From: JALZKA01 sp033856515
Lineage (GTDB): Bacteria; Actinomycetota; Thermoleophilia; Solirubrobacterales; 70-9
Assembly: GCA_033856515.1 (NCBI GenBank)
Contig: JAWVEY010000034.1
Coordinates: forward strand, 339,853-403,852
Length of the DNA: 64,000 nucleotides
Reading direction: 5' to 3'
The notes beneath the pieces are model-generated. The model had not been told where the DNA came from. It worked only from the letters and a program-made list of their open reading frames with translations, and searched no databases. Both the position numbers and the translations under genes were made by a program. This document shows positions 1 through 7,982 of the stretch, in pieces (the stretch's first letter is position 1; every line of letters begins with the position of its first letter).

Positions 1-489
1 GACGAGGTTTTCAACTCGACTTACTACGCGACCGCCGCACAGGTGATTCCGATCTTCTTCCTCTCCGTGCTCGCTGAGCGCTTCTTCGTTCAGCGGGGCG
101 ACGACCGGGGGCGCAGCTTGATCCTGCTGTCGTTGATTTTGGTCACGGTGTGGGGCGAGGCCCTCGCGCTCGACGCGTTGGAGTATGAGCGCGAGCCGAG
201 CACCCCCGGCCGCGCCGTGATCGTCCTTGCCTATGTCTTGCCGCTGTTCTTGATCGCGGCTGACCTTGTGTCGGGACCCCTCTGGAACATCCTTCGCGGC
301 TGGCCCCGAGATCGCTTACGAATTGGGAGCGTTGTCATCGGGGTACTCGCGATGGGGGCCGGGATTGCCTCGCTCGCGGGCGTGAATATTCAGCCTGTCT
401 CGACCTGGATCATCCTCGCGTTCGTCCTGGTCCCACTCGTTTACGGATTCGTCACGGCATCGGGCGCTCGGAAGAGCGACGCGGACTAG
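1..489 (+). CDS. Multi-pass membrane protein, 5'-truncated by the window edge
   Basis: The frame is open from base 1, and residues before the first internal GTG at 43 (ending STYYATAAQ) look like genuine coding sequence, so the real start lies upstream of the window. The visible 162 residues hold about five hydrophobic segments (around residues 15-33, 40-56, 70-90, 108-128 and 134-152) joined by short charged loops, and the protein ends in a short acidic tail. This is an inner-membrane protein of unknown function; I recognise no catalytic motif or named family. It is followed by about 140 bases without a convincing gene. Confidence 0.75.
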   Translation, partial: DEVFNSTYYATAAQVIPIFFLSVLAERFFVQRGDDRGRSLILLSLILVTVWGEALALDALEYEREPSTPGRAVIVLAYVLPLFLIAADLVSGPLWNILRGWPRDRLRIGSVVIGVLAMGAGIASLAGVNIQPVSTWIILAFVLVPLVYGFVTASGARKSDAD

Positions 490-631
490 CTTTGTCACAC
501 TCGCGCGGGCCTACCCGAGGTGTCAGTCGCGAAGGCATGGGGCCGCTGGTAGCCGTAGGTGGTTTGGGAGTCTTGGGCACTTGGCTCCGCTGGCTAGTCA
601 CGTCCGCGCCATCGCTCAGCATGAACGCCTT

Positions 632-1231
632 ATGGAATTCGTTCTTAGCATCTTGATCAGCGCCGCCGCCGGCGCTGTCGTCACTCTCGGCCTGGAGCGA
701 CTTCGCTGGAGACGGAGGGTCGAGTACGAGAACGAGCGACGAGCTTCAGAGACCAGAAGCTCGATCAGGCTGGTCGAAGCAGAGCTCTACGAGGCCGATC
801 GTCGCCTACGCCAGGCGGCGAGCAGCGGCTTGTACGAGACGCGAGCTCGCTGCGTGAGCATCGACCAATGGATCGATCATCGCGCCCGTCTGGCCGCGAC
901 ACTGGGCTCGGCCGACTGGCATCTGGTCAGCGCGGCCTACGAGGAGCTCACCAAGCTCAACGACCTCGTAGCCGATCGACTCGAGCCAGTTGTCGAGTCG
1001 CGTCCCGAGAACGTCGGGCAGGCGCTGACTTCTGCGATCGTCGAGGTGCACCTCCGTCGCGTCCGCGACTTCGACGACCTCGAGGCCCGGTGGCGAGCAG
1101 CGCGGACTGCCAGCTGGATCCTGCGCTCCTACGCCGGCGATGCGGAGTCGGTCGAGAAGGCGCTGTCTGATGATGCGCGTCTCGCCGCTCGGCTGTGGCC
1201 GAGACGACCGCCGAGCGTCGCGCCGTCCTAG
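632..1231 (+). CDS. Membrane-anchored helical protein, unknown function
   Basis: This 199-residue reading begins at an ATG directly before a hydrophobic stretch (residues 2-22, containing SILISAAAGAVVTLGL). The anchor is followed by a basic, helix-rich cytoplasmic region with heptad-like spacing (LRWRRRVEYENERR onward). The frame also stays open back to a TTG at 581. I prefer 632 because the anchor then sits at the extreme N-terminus, as in other single-pass anchored proteins. The remaining about 170 residues are rich in Arg, Ala, Leu and Glu without a recognisable motif. An antisense frame over the same bases is Arg/Pro-rich and looks like a shadow. No function can be assigned. Confidence 0.6.
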   Translation: MEFVLSILISAAAGAVVTLGLERLRWRRRVEYENERRASETRSSIRLVEAELYEADRRLRQAASSGLYETRARCVSIDQWIDHRARLAATLGSADWHLVSAAYEELTKLNDLVADRLEPVVESRPENVGQALTSAIVEVHLRRVRDFDDLEARWRAARTASWILRSYAGDAESVEKALSDDARLAARLWPRRPPSVAPS

Positions 1232-1303
1232 AAGCGCGAGCTGCACGTCGGGCGCCTGCCCACCCCTCACGCGAGGCTCTCCGCGCTGTTAACTTCGCTT
1301 GAG

Positions 1304-1549
1304 GTGATGGGCCCGATTGAGCTGCAACTCGTCTTACTTAGCCACCTCGATGCGAACGGTCGGCAGAGCAGTGACGAGGTCGTCGACTGGGTGTTAGGCC
1401 AGCAGATTCCGGCCCTCGGCTATGACGAAGTCAAGGCCGCTCTTGACTCGTTGAACGACGCCAAGCTAGTGGTAGCTGAGTTCTCGGGCGAGGTCTACTG
1501 GCGAGCCTCTCCCCAGGGACTTGACTACCTAGCTGGCGCTCGTGGCTAG
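1304..1549 (+). CDS. Small winged-helix-like protein
   Basis: An 81-residue protein with GTG (1304) and ATG (1307) as adjacent in-frame starts. The pattern is helix, helix, then a beta-wing-like end (DSLNDAKLVVAEFSGEVYWRASPQGLDYL), which resembles small winged-helix DNA-binding or adaptor domains. The similarity is only structural in flavour and I cannot name the family. It stands alone, about 70 bases after the membrane-anchored protein gene and about 210 bases before the next gene. Confidence 0.6.
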   Translation: MMGPIELQLVLLSHLDANGRQSSDEVVDWVLGQQIPALGYDEVKAALDSLNDAKLVVAEFSGEVYWRASPQGLDYLAGARG

Positions 1550-1760
1550 GACCCGCGCCCTCCACGCTTTCCCAGCCCAAGAGCCCTCCTAGCCAGATTC
1601 GAGGTACGGGCTAACTAAACGCTCGCGCTGTCAATTAAGGGCGGCCGTGAAGAGACTGGGGGCGCCACCCGGCGGCTGGTGCGACGTTTCCGCTTTTGTC
1701 CGTGATGACTATTAGGCTACGGATTATAAGTAGCAATCCTGACTCGGAGGAGATGTCATC

Positions 1761-2354
1761 TTGGGAGGTTCAGCACCGGAATCCGCAGGTTCAGCAGCGC
1801 CCGAAGCCTCGACGGGGAGGCTGCCGGGCCGATTCTGGCTCGGGCTCGCCGCCTGTGCACTGATGCTGATCGCCTACTTCGGTGCGTGGCTGACATTCCC
1901 GGGCCGGGCCTTCTCCGATGCCGATGTCTCAGCCTTGGAGGACCTAGTGTCGGAGACGTCGGGCATCGACATCGACGACTCTTCGACTGGTAGCGAGATG
2001 TTCGGTAACGATCCCGACGACTCGTCGATCGCCTCAGTCAAAGTGAGCGGCGAACTCAGCGGCGCCGACGTGGTCGGGAGCGTCTTCCTGATCTTGACAC
2101 TTGTTGGAGCCGGCGCCTTGCTCTGGTTTCAGGCCGGCTCAAGCCGCGAAGCCGCTGCCCTCATTCTGGCCTCCGGGGCATTGGCCTTGATCCTGACGGC
2201 GCTCGAAGTGATCGGGATGGCGGGCCTCCGAGGCGGTGAGGAGCTAGAGAACTGGGCGCCCTGGCTCGCGGCCGGAGCCAGCGCCCTGCTCGGCTGGATC
2301 GGCCTCGGGGCCGTCAAGTCTGGGGTCGAGTGGCAGCACCTGAAGCCGCGATGA
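1761..2354 (+). CDS. Four-helix membrane protein with acidic extracytoplasmic loop
   Basis: The TTG start is supported by a strong GGAGGAG at 1746-1752, 8 nt upstream. The ATG at 1753 abuts that site and is in another frame. The 197-residue product has a short Ala/Ser/Pro-rich N-terminus and a first transmembrane helix near residues 24-44 (WLGLAACALMLIAYFGAWL). An acidic Asp/Ser-rich loop of about 60 residues follows, then three more hydrophobic helices (about 107-126, 130-153, 163-185). This layout is common in small actinobacterial membrane proteins. Function unknown. Confidence 0.7.
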   Translation: MGGSAPESAGSAAPEASTGRLPGRFWLGLAACALMLIAYFGAWLTFPGRAFSDADVSALEDLVSETSGIDIDDSSTGSEMFGNDPDDSSIASVKVSGELSGADVVGSVFLILTLVGAGALLWFQAGSSREAAALILASGALALILTALEVIGMAGLRGGEELENWAPWLAAGASALLGWIGLGAVKSGVEWQHLKPR

Positions 2355-2512
2355 GCAGTGGCTGAGCCCCGACTGTGGGCTGAGCGAGACCTGGAAGCGG
2401 GTCGCGGCTGCGCAGATTCGTGCCCCCTAGGTCCCGTCCTCGTTCGCTAGCCCTCGGCAAGTCGCTTGCAGGAATCTCCGGTTTCGGCGTCGGCGCGACT
2501 TAGCTTCGCGGC

Positions 2513-3502
2513 ATGAGCAGCAAGATGCGCCGAGCGCGCCAAAAGAAGTCCCGTCGAGCGTTGCCAGCTGAGTCCGAGCGGGGGAGAGCGAGGCTCGAGG
2601 ACCGGCCGCTTCGCGGCCGAGCGCTAGTCAAGGCTGCAATGTTGGCGACCCAGGCGATCATCGAAGAGCAGTATCAAGATCGGCTGACGCTGCCGACCTG
2701 GCTGATCGTCGATACCCGTGGCGGCGAACTGGTACGCAACGCGATCTTCCTCGATGGGCCGACCGCAGATGCCGCCGTCGCGGCTGATCTGACGCAGCGG
2801 GACAGCCATCCAAGGGCGGCGGCGATGGCGCTAGTTCGGGTGGATGATTCCGACCTGCGCATCCTCGCCTGGGATCTGGCCACTGATACGCGAGTAGTGG
2901 CTCGGCCCGTGATCGAAGCCGGGCGCATTCGCGATTGGCGTCGCGGCTGGTTCACCGAGTTCGATTCGACGCCGCGCGGAGGCGCTGAGCCCGGCGCGAC
3001 CCTGGCTTACTTCCACACCGATCAGACCAGCCTCGAGGAGACCTCGGCCCAGCTCGAGCAGCTGGCCACTCAGACGCTCAAGTTCTTTTTAGATCAAGCA
3101 TTGCCTGGGGCCGAGGGCCTAGACACGATTCCTGACATCACCGGCGTCTACAACGATCGAGGCATGGTCAGCGTCAGCATCGCCCAGCCGGCTGTCGCCG
3201 AGGCCGCGACGAGTCTCGGTCACGTGCTAAATGACATTCGTCAGCAGGTGGCTGAGGCCGACAATCCTAATGCCGTGCACATCTTCCACTGGCCCCGGCG
3301 CCAGGTCGGTCTGGATGAGATGCGCTTAGTAATCGCTGGCTGCGATCGCCGCTACGACAGCGTCTTCGCTTCCGAGATCGTCATTCTCGCCCTCGGAACC
3401 GAGATCAGCTTCGACAGCATCGACTCGATCCCGCTCGCGCAGTTAGAGCGGATGCTCGACGAGGCCAAGGAGAAGACGTCAGAGACAGAATCCGAGCGCT
3501 AG
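2513..3502 (+). CDS. Uncharacterised protein, paralogue of the gene at 7983
   Basis: A 329-residue protein with a basic N-terminus (MSSKMRRARQKKSRR). It then follows the same order of blocks as the product at 7983-8954: a helical GRALVKAAMLATQA segment, WLIVDTRGGELVRNAIFLDG, AAAMALVRVDDSDLRILAWD, and RDWRRGWFTEFDSTPRGG. Identity is scattered through the whole length, so the two are true paralogues about 5.5 kb apart. I see no membrane segment and no catalytic motif. The conserved WL(I/V)VD and DWRRGW blocks may mark a folded alpha/beta domain. A KTSC-domain gene starts 25 bp downstream and may be cotranscribed. Confidence 0.75.
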   Translation: MSSKMRRARQKKSRRALPAESERGRARLEDRPLRGRALVKAAMLATQAIIEEQYQDRLTLPTWLIVDTRGGELVRNAIFLDGPTADAAVAADLTQRDSHPRAAAMALVRVDDSDLRILAWDLATDTRVVARPVIEAGRIRDWRRGWFTEFDSTPRGGAEPGATLAYFHTDQTSLEETSAQLEQLATQTLKFFLDQALPGAEGLDTIPDITGVYNDRGMVSVSIAQPAVAEAATSLGHVLNDIRQQVAEADNPNAVHIFHWPRRQVGLDEMRLVIAGCDRRYDSVFASEIVILALGTEISFDSIDSIPLAQLERMLDEAKEKTSETESER

Positions 3503-3527
3503 GCGAGCCGTTTGCGAAGATCCGGGC

Positions 3528-3776
3528 GTGCTTCCGTCTGGCTGGAACTTCTGCCCGAGCTCGACGGCGATCGAGGCCTACCGCTATCTCAGTGAAGAGC
3601 AGATCTTGCAGATCGCCTACGTCAGTGGTCGCAAGGTCTATGACTACCCCTGCCCGGAGTCGATGTTCACTGAGTTCTTGCGCGCGGGCTCGCAGGGCCG
3701 CTACGTCGAGCGGGTGCTCAAGCCTTACGCGCGCCAGCGCGGTTGGTCACGGCGTCCCTACGCCTGGCCTTGGTAG
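3528..3776 (+). CDS. KTSC domain protein
   Basis: The 82-residue product matches the KTSC pattern closely. It has SSTAIEAYRYLSEEQILQI (the S-S-x-I then Y...L.I block), VSGRKVYDYPCPESMF (G..Y.Y.), and FLRAGSQGRYVERVLKPYAR (A.S.G.y....i...Y). KTSC domains are small folds found alone or fused to lysyl-tRNA synthetase-related and phage proteins, and their function is not settled. Initiation is from a GTG without an obvious ribosome site, 25 bp after the preceding gene, so coupling to it is plausible. Confidence 0.7.
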   Translation: MLPSGWNFCPSSTAIEAYRYLSEEQILQIAYVSGRKVYDYPCPESMFTEFLRAGSQGRYVERVLKPYARQRGWSRRPYAWPW

Positions 3777-3867
3777 TTCAATGGCCTGAGTGGTCCAATG
3801 ACTGGACTGATAGACGGATTGGGCTCCGTGTGCCGGTCGGCGCTGATCCGCGCCCTAGTTTCGCCGC

Positions 3868-4560
3868 ATGGCCACCGCCGGAGTTGACGTAGTGATTGCC
3901 GCCTTTGGCGCACTGAGCTCGGATGAACAAGGAGAGGCGTTCAAGCGCATCGGCTCACTACGCCTTGATCGCCTCGCCTCAGAGGAGAGCGAGATGGCGC
4001 GCCATTTGCGCTCACTACAGCGAGTGACAGCTCATCTCGGTGAGAAGCCAAACAGCACCAGCTACCGCCGCGCATGGCGCGAGCTGCGCGATGCTGGCGA
4101 GACCGAGATCATCTCGCTGGGCTCGCAGCTTCGTTTTTTTGGCAGCTGGACGCGCGCCGCGGACTGTCTCGATATGACCGAGGCCTCAAGCGTCGACCGC
4201 ATCCGGCACCGGATCGGCAATCGCCAGCTCGGCCGGGTGCATCAGTACTCGAAGGCGACGATGCGCCATTGGGTCGAGGAGGCTGTCTCAGATCTCGGCC
4301 TCGCCGGAGATGAACGGGGCCGCGACCGTCGAGCGCCGCAGTGCCGAGAGTTCCTGGAGTGGCGTCGAGAGCGCCGCCGGCTCGCAGAGGCTCAAGGCCA
4401 GATCCTGCACATTCCAACTGCTGCGCCCTACCGCCGCCTGACATCGCAAGGCACGTGGGCGGCGGCGATGCGAGTGCTCGGATTCACCGTCGAGGAGGTG
4501 AACGCCCGATTTGACTGCGATCAAGGCACACCTAGGGGGCGCAGCGCTCGAGCCGAATAG
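3868..4560 (+). CDS. Protein with homing-endonuclease-associated-repeat-like segments
   Basis: A 230-residue basic, helical protein. Around residues 55-100 the segment KPNSTSYRRAWREL...QLRFFGSWTRAADCL has the layout of the homing-endonuclease-associated repeat: a P-x-S-x-x-Y opening, an arginine-rich helix, then FGSW..A...L. A weaker second unit lies near residues 180-212 (IPTAAPYRRLTSQGTWAAAMRVLGF). These repeats are helix-turn-helix-like DNA-binding units. No nuclease motif is visible, so a DNA-binding role is inferred. The next gene, 60 bp downstream on the same strand, carries the same kind of unit. Confidence 0.65.
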   Translation: MATAGVDVVIAAFGALSSDEQGEAFKRIGSLRLDRLASEESEMARHLRSLQRVTAHLGEKPNSTSYRRAWRELRDAGETEIISLGSQLRFFGSWTRAADCLDMTEASSVDRIRHRIGNRQLGRVHQYSKATMRHWVEEAVSDLGLAGDERGRDRRAPQCREFLEWRRERRRLAEAQGQILHIPTAAPYRRLTSQGTWAAAMRVLGFTVEEVNARFDCDQGTPRGRSARAE

Positions 4561-4620
4561 CGTCTGGTGAGCGAGGACAAAGCCTGGTCGGAGTGCCGTT
4601 AGCTGTGGCACCTTCCCGGA

Positions 4621-5691
4621 GTGTTGGCGGTCACAGAGTATGGGCAGGGAGAGCGCCAAGAGGCGCTGCGTCGCTTCTTCGCACTTTCAAACGCTGACCA
4701 GCTTCGTGCCTTTGCCGAGATAAAGGGCCATCTCGCGAGCGCACCCGGCAAGGCGGACGAGCTTGATCGGGTGATCGCTCGCCGCGCTGAAGCTCTAGCC
4801 GCCCTTGAAGCGGTTGCCCGCGACTTGCGAGAGCGTGGCCACCTCACCTCCGGGAAGGCGCCGACGGCCAAGCAGTTCGATGAGGTTGCTCGCCACCTGG
4901 GACTCGTCGCCGAGGCCGGAGGCTGCTGGAGTCGCGCCCGTGTAGTTCGCGCTTATGGCTCATGGCGTAGCGCTCAGGCCGCGCTACTCGGTGAGCGCGT
5001 GCCGCCGAGCGCCGAGCAGCGACAACAGCGTCGAGATATTGGCCTGACCCGTCGGCGATCCGAAGAGCCGATGGTCGCTTTGAAGACATGGCTCAACGAG
5101 CGGCCAGTGAGCAAAGCGAGGACGGACTACGACGAGTTCGCCAAGGCACAAAATCGAGATCAGCGGAAAATCGCCGGCGAGCGTCTGCCCCTAGCGCGCT
5201 CGATCGTGGTTGAGCTCGCCATGAATTGGACGGATTGCCTGAGAGCCGCGCAGAGCCCCGGAGGTCTCGAAGGGGTTCGCAGTACACGACGGATTGCCTT
5301 ACTCGACTCGCTGGATGACGGGGAGCTGATCGGGTCGGTGACTATCGCGGCTCTGCTCGATCAGAGCTACTTCACAACCCGAGCTCTGCTCAGGCGAGAG
5401 GGCTTTCCTGCCCCCGTTGCCGAGATCGGCAGAATGCGCGCTTGGCTAGTGGGTGACATCAAGCGCTTTCGCCTGGCAAGACCATTTCCGCAACGCAACC
5501 CGAGCGAACTGCAAAAAGACCTGTTCGGAACCACTGAGCTGGCAAAGTGCTTAAGTCTCGACCGCGACTACCTACGAGCGATGCTGGCCCAGCAGAATTG
5601 GGCCAGGCTGCCGAAGCCGGCGGGCCGGGTCGGCCCAGCGCACTACTGGTGGCGCGATGCGGTTGAGAAGTGGATGAACGCAAAGCCATGA
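4621..5691 (+). CDS. Multi-HTH protein related to the preceding gene
   Basis: A 356-residue protein starting at GTG 4621. Its first half contains APTAKQFDEVARHL...RVVRAYGSWRSAQAALLG (residues about 80-125), again the repeat ending in (F/Y)GSW..A...L seen in the gene at 3868. The C-terminal 90 residues look like two AlpA/MerR-style helix-turn-helix units: TIAALLDQSYFTTRALLRREG, and TTELAKCLSLDRDYLRAMLA followed by LPKPAGRVG and YWWRDAVEKWM. A sequence-specific DNA-binding role is likely. No catalytic residues are recognised. It converges on a small zinc-protein gene 6 bp away. Confidence 0.65.
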   Translation: MLAVTEYGQGERQEALRRFFALSNADQLRAFAEIKGHLASAPGKADELDRVIARRAEALAALEAVARDLRERGHLTSGKAPTAKQFDEVARHLGLVAEAGGCWSRARVVRAYGSWRSAQAALLGERVPPSAEQRQQRRDIGLTRRRSEEPMVALKTWLNERPVSKARTDYDEFAKAQNRDQRKIAGERLPLARSIVVELAMNWTDCLRAAQSPGGLEGVRSTRRIALLDSLDDGELIGSVTIAALLDQSYFTTRALLRREGFPAPVAEIGRMRAWLVGDIKRFRLARPFPQRNPSELQKDLFGTTELAKCLSLDRDYLRAMLAQQNWARLPKPAGRVGPAHYWWRDAVEKWMNAKP

Positions 5692-5697
5692 CGAGGC

Positions 5698-5889
5698 TTA
5701 CTCCTGCCTCGGGTCGCTACTACCGTCGTGGTGCTCGGGCGGCATGACCCGCTCGGCGGCATCGTCTCGATGGCCGTTCTTATGACTGCGTGAGCTGCGA
5801 CAGAGGTGGCACAGCCATCCTCCTCGGCCGTCCGGGTAGCTGGGATTTGCGTTCCGCTGACAGAGCGAGCATTTTGGGATCTCGTTCAC
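5698..5889 (-). CDS. Small four-cysteine zinc-ribbon-like protein
   Basis: A 63-residue protein with C7-x2-C10-x16-C27-x2-C30, the spacing of a small zinc ribbon (KCSLCQRN ... GGWLCHLCRSS), followed by a polar His/Asp-rich tail. Initiation is from GTG at 5889 with AGAGG about 8 nt upstream, which supports this start. Proteins of this kind are common near accessory genes and in phages. No specific function is assigned. Its 3' end converges with the HTH gene ending at 5691. Confidence 0.55.
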   Translation of the reverse strand: MNEIPKCSLCQRNANPSYPDGRGGWLCHLCRSSRSHKNGHRDDAAERVMPPEHHDGSSDPRQE

Positions 5890-6077
5890 CTGAGTTACCT
5901 CTTAGGGCAAGGTAAGTCGCCAAAGGCCTGGCACCGGAAGGCGTCTCCGTGCAGGGTCGTGGCGAGGTGAACCACGCGCCTCGGGCACGGCGTGATCTCT
6001 GAGAGGGAGTGGCTGCCCGGTTCGCTTAGCCAGATCCTTGGAGAGGACCTGGCCATGCTCGACATCGCTTATCCCGC

Positions 6078-6197
6078 TCAGCGACTGAGTAGTGCTTCGA
6101 TCAGAGCTGCCAGCACGGTGAATGCGCCGCCGATCAAGGCGACGGTGACTGCGGATCTATCCAATCCTTTGAGAAAACGGAACACCTGAGCCTCCAC
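6078..6197 (-). CDS. 39-residue single-span membrane microprotein
   Basis: Reading from GTG 6197 to TGA 6078-6080 gives 39 residues. A short amphipathic N-terminus (EAQVFRFLKGLDR) precedes one transmembrane helix (VALIGGAFTVLAALIEALL) and an Arg end. A strong GGGAGGGG lies 6-8 nt upstream of the GTG, which is the main support for translation. The opposite-strand 65-codon frame over the same bases has no ribosome site and looks like a shadow. Small single-span proteins of this shape include holin-like and type I toxin-like peptides, but nothing here assigns one. Confidence 0.5.
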   Translation of the reverse strand: MEAQVFRFLKGLDRSAVTVALIGGAFTVLAALIEALLSR

Positions 6198-6765
6198 GTC
6201 CGGCCCCTCCCAACGAACTATCGAGGTTGTCAGTTGTTCAGCTCGGCAGAGGAATTCGGTGAGCCAGGTCAGGAGGAGCTAGACCGGCTTACCAACCTCA
6301 GAATGCACTGCCTGAGGATCGGCGCTGCGCTGCTTCGCGTCATGCGCCGTCGCTACTGCGAACTACATCCAGGTTACTTGGAAAGGTCGAGATGCCAACC
6401 CCAGCGGCAGTAGGCGCATTAGCTCCCCGACGTCCTTGGGCCGGCTCGTCTCGGCGCGGACGTTCCTAGTCCCTCAAGTGCCATGCGGGCTGCGTTGGAG
6501 CCGTTCGGAGCTGGACGAGACCAATTAGGCCACGGAACTACGAGAGATGGGTAGCTTGCACATGGTTCAGGGGTTTGGTGGGCCAGCTCGCCTATGGCAG
6601 AGGAGCCTACGCCCGAGCGTCGAAGGTGGCAAACGCGGACCGCCGCAGACCGCCGACAAAGATGCGATGATCCGGCCATCGACTGGGAGCCTGCTCTCTA
6701 GAGTCAGAAACCGATTCTAAGACCGACTTTGAGGGCATGATGGGCACGATGGGAGAGAAAACGCA
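6198..6765. other. Intergenic region without a convincing gene
   Basis: About 570 bases between the microprotein gene and the Panacea gene. The only open frame of note (6419-6679, minus strand) is Arg/Ser/Pro-rich without internal structure and has no ribosome site. Immediately before the next gene, GGGAGAG at about 6750-6756 serves as ribosome site for the ATG at 6766. I see no clear terminator or repeat. Confidence 0.5.
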
Positions 6766-7254
6766 ATGGCGAGCGCACACGACGTAGCGCGATTCATCTT
6801 GCAACGCCGTGGGGGAATGTCTACCTGGAAGTTGCAGAAGCTCGTCTATTACTCGCAGGCATGGCACCTCGCGTGGGACGGCGTCGAGCTCTTCCCGGAG
6901 CCGATTCAGGCCTGGGCAAATGGGCCTGTAACTCCAACTCTCTACAGGCAGCACCGGGGCCGCTTCTCGGTCGATACATGGGAACTTGGTGACGCCCGTA
7001 AGCTCACAAAGGACGAGAAGGAAACGATCGACCTTGTGCTTCAGGGGTATGGCTCCTTGACGGGTCGTCAGCTGAGCCTTCTTACCCATAACGAAGCGCC
7101 GTGGCAAGACGCCCGCGCCGGGCTACGCCCGACTGACCCCTCGAAAAGGGAGATTAGCTCTGAGTCAATGCAGGCCTTTTACGGTGCCCTCGACCTCGAC
7201 GAGAACGCGCAGCCAATCTCCGAGATAGATTGGACCGCGATCGGCGACGCCTAG
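6766..7254 (+). CDS. Panacea (DUF4065) domain protein, probable antitoxin
   Basis: The 162-residue product opens ASAHDVARFILQRR, then MSTWKLQKLVYYSQAWHLAW and QAWANGPVTPTLYRQHRGRF. These are the hallmark blocks of the Panacea/DUF4065 (SocA-like) domain. This domain is known as a promiscuous antitoxin module paired with unrelated toxins, and also as an adaptor in proteolysis. A ribosome site GGGAGAG lies upstream. The next gene starts 6 bp after the stop, the typical two-gene spacing of such toxin-antitoxin modules. The antitoxin role is inferred from family and context. Confidence 0.85.
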   Translation: MASAHDVARFILQRRGGMSTWKLQKLVYYSQAWHLAWDGVELFPEPIQAWANGPVTPTLYRQHRGRFSVDTWELGDARKLTKDEKETIDLVLQGYGSLTGRQLSLLTHNEAPWQDARAGLRPTDPSKREISSESMQAFYGALDLDENAQPISEIDWTAIGDA

Positions 7255-7260
7255 GCTCGG

Positions 7261-7734
7261 ATGGCCAAGAAGAAGGGTGGGCGCAAGCCAAAGGCTACCC
7301 CCGTCAGTCCAAGCGCGCCGGTGCCGAAGACGCCCGCGTCACCGGTCTCGACAAGCGGGGATACCCCGCATTTCTGCTTCCGCTGGGCAGACAGGGCAAC
7401 GCAGGAAGCCTGGGCCTTTTCGCCAGCAGAGGATGCGGGAGAGCTCATCGCCTTTCTTTACGAGATGTCACAGCTGACCTGGTCAGCCATCGAAGCACAG
7501 CAAACCGGCGGGCAGCAGAGACGCCGCAAGCACCACAGCCAAGAGATCTCGACGCTCGAGACCGCTGCCCAGAACGACATCTCGAAGCGAAAACTCGACA
7601 CGCGATTCGGAGAGACGATGTTCCGATTTCGAGTCGCCGGAGGAAAGCGCCTCTGGGGGTTTCGCAACGGACGGGTGTTTCACGCGATTTGGTGGGATCC
7701 GGATCACGCGGTCTATCCAACAGACCCGAATTGA
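7261..7734 (+). CDS. Partner of the Panacea gene, candidate toxin
   Basis: A 157-residue protein 6 bp downstream of the DUF4065 gene. The first 35 residues are a Lys/Pro/Ser-rich disordered leader. A middle helical region follows (AWAFSPAEDAGELIAFLYEM). The C-terminus is a compact beta-rich segment: KLDTRFGETMFRFRV, KRLWGFRNGRVFHAIWW, DPDHAVYPT. The R-x-W-G-F and WWDPDHxVYP blocks recall the C-terminal core of small RelE-like proteins, but that resemblance is weak. Gene order and spacing make it the toxin candidate for the preceding antitoxin. The activity cannot be read from the sequence. Confidence 0.7.
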   Translation: MAKKKGGRKPKATPVSPSAPVPKTPASPVSTSGDTPHFCFRWADRATQEAWAFSPAEDAGELIAFLYEMSQLTWSAIEAQQTGGQQRRRKHHSQEISTLETAAQNDISKRKLDTRFGETMFRFRVAGGKRLWGFRNGRVFHAIWWDPDHAVYPTDPN

Positions 7735-7982
7735 GGTCAAGAGACGCCAGTTGGGACGCCGAGCCCAGGTGCCGCGTACGGCGTGATTGGCCTGCAAGCG
7801 AGGATCAGTCGCGTCTTGCCTGAGCGCCGGAAGGAGCCGGAGCTGTATGGGAAGCTCAGGCCCGCATAGGAGAGCGGTTGGAGATCGTCTCCGGCGGTGT
7901 CTCACGGGCGGTCCCCGGTCGACTTCCCGTTCGGCGAGCCGAAATCTCCGGTCTCGCGGTGCTCGCGCCCTAGCGTCCGGAC

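Noticed and set aside
5992..6189. 65-residue plus-strand ORF
   Set aside because: No ribosome site. The minus strand over the same bases encodes a membrane microprotein with a strong one.
7230..7823. 197-residue plus-strand ORF overlapping the Panacea partner gene
   Set aside because: Out-of-frame, Arg-rich translation of the partner gene. The 7261 frame has the expected spacing after the antitoxin gene and a structured C-terminus.
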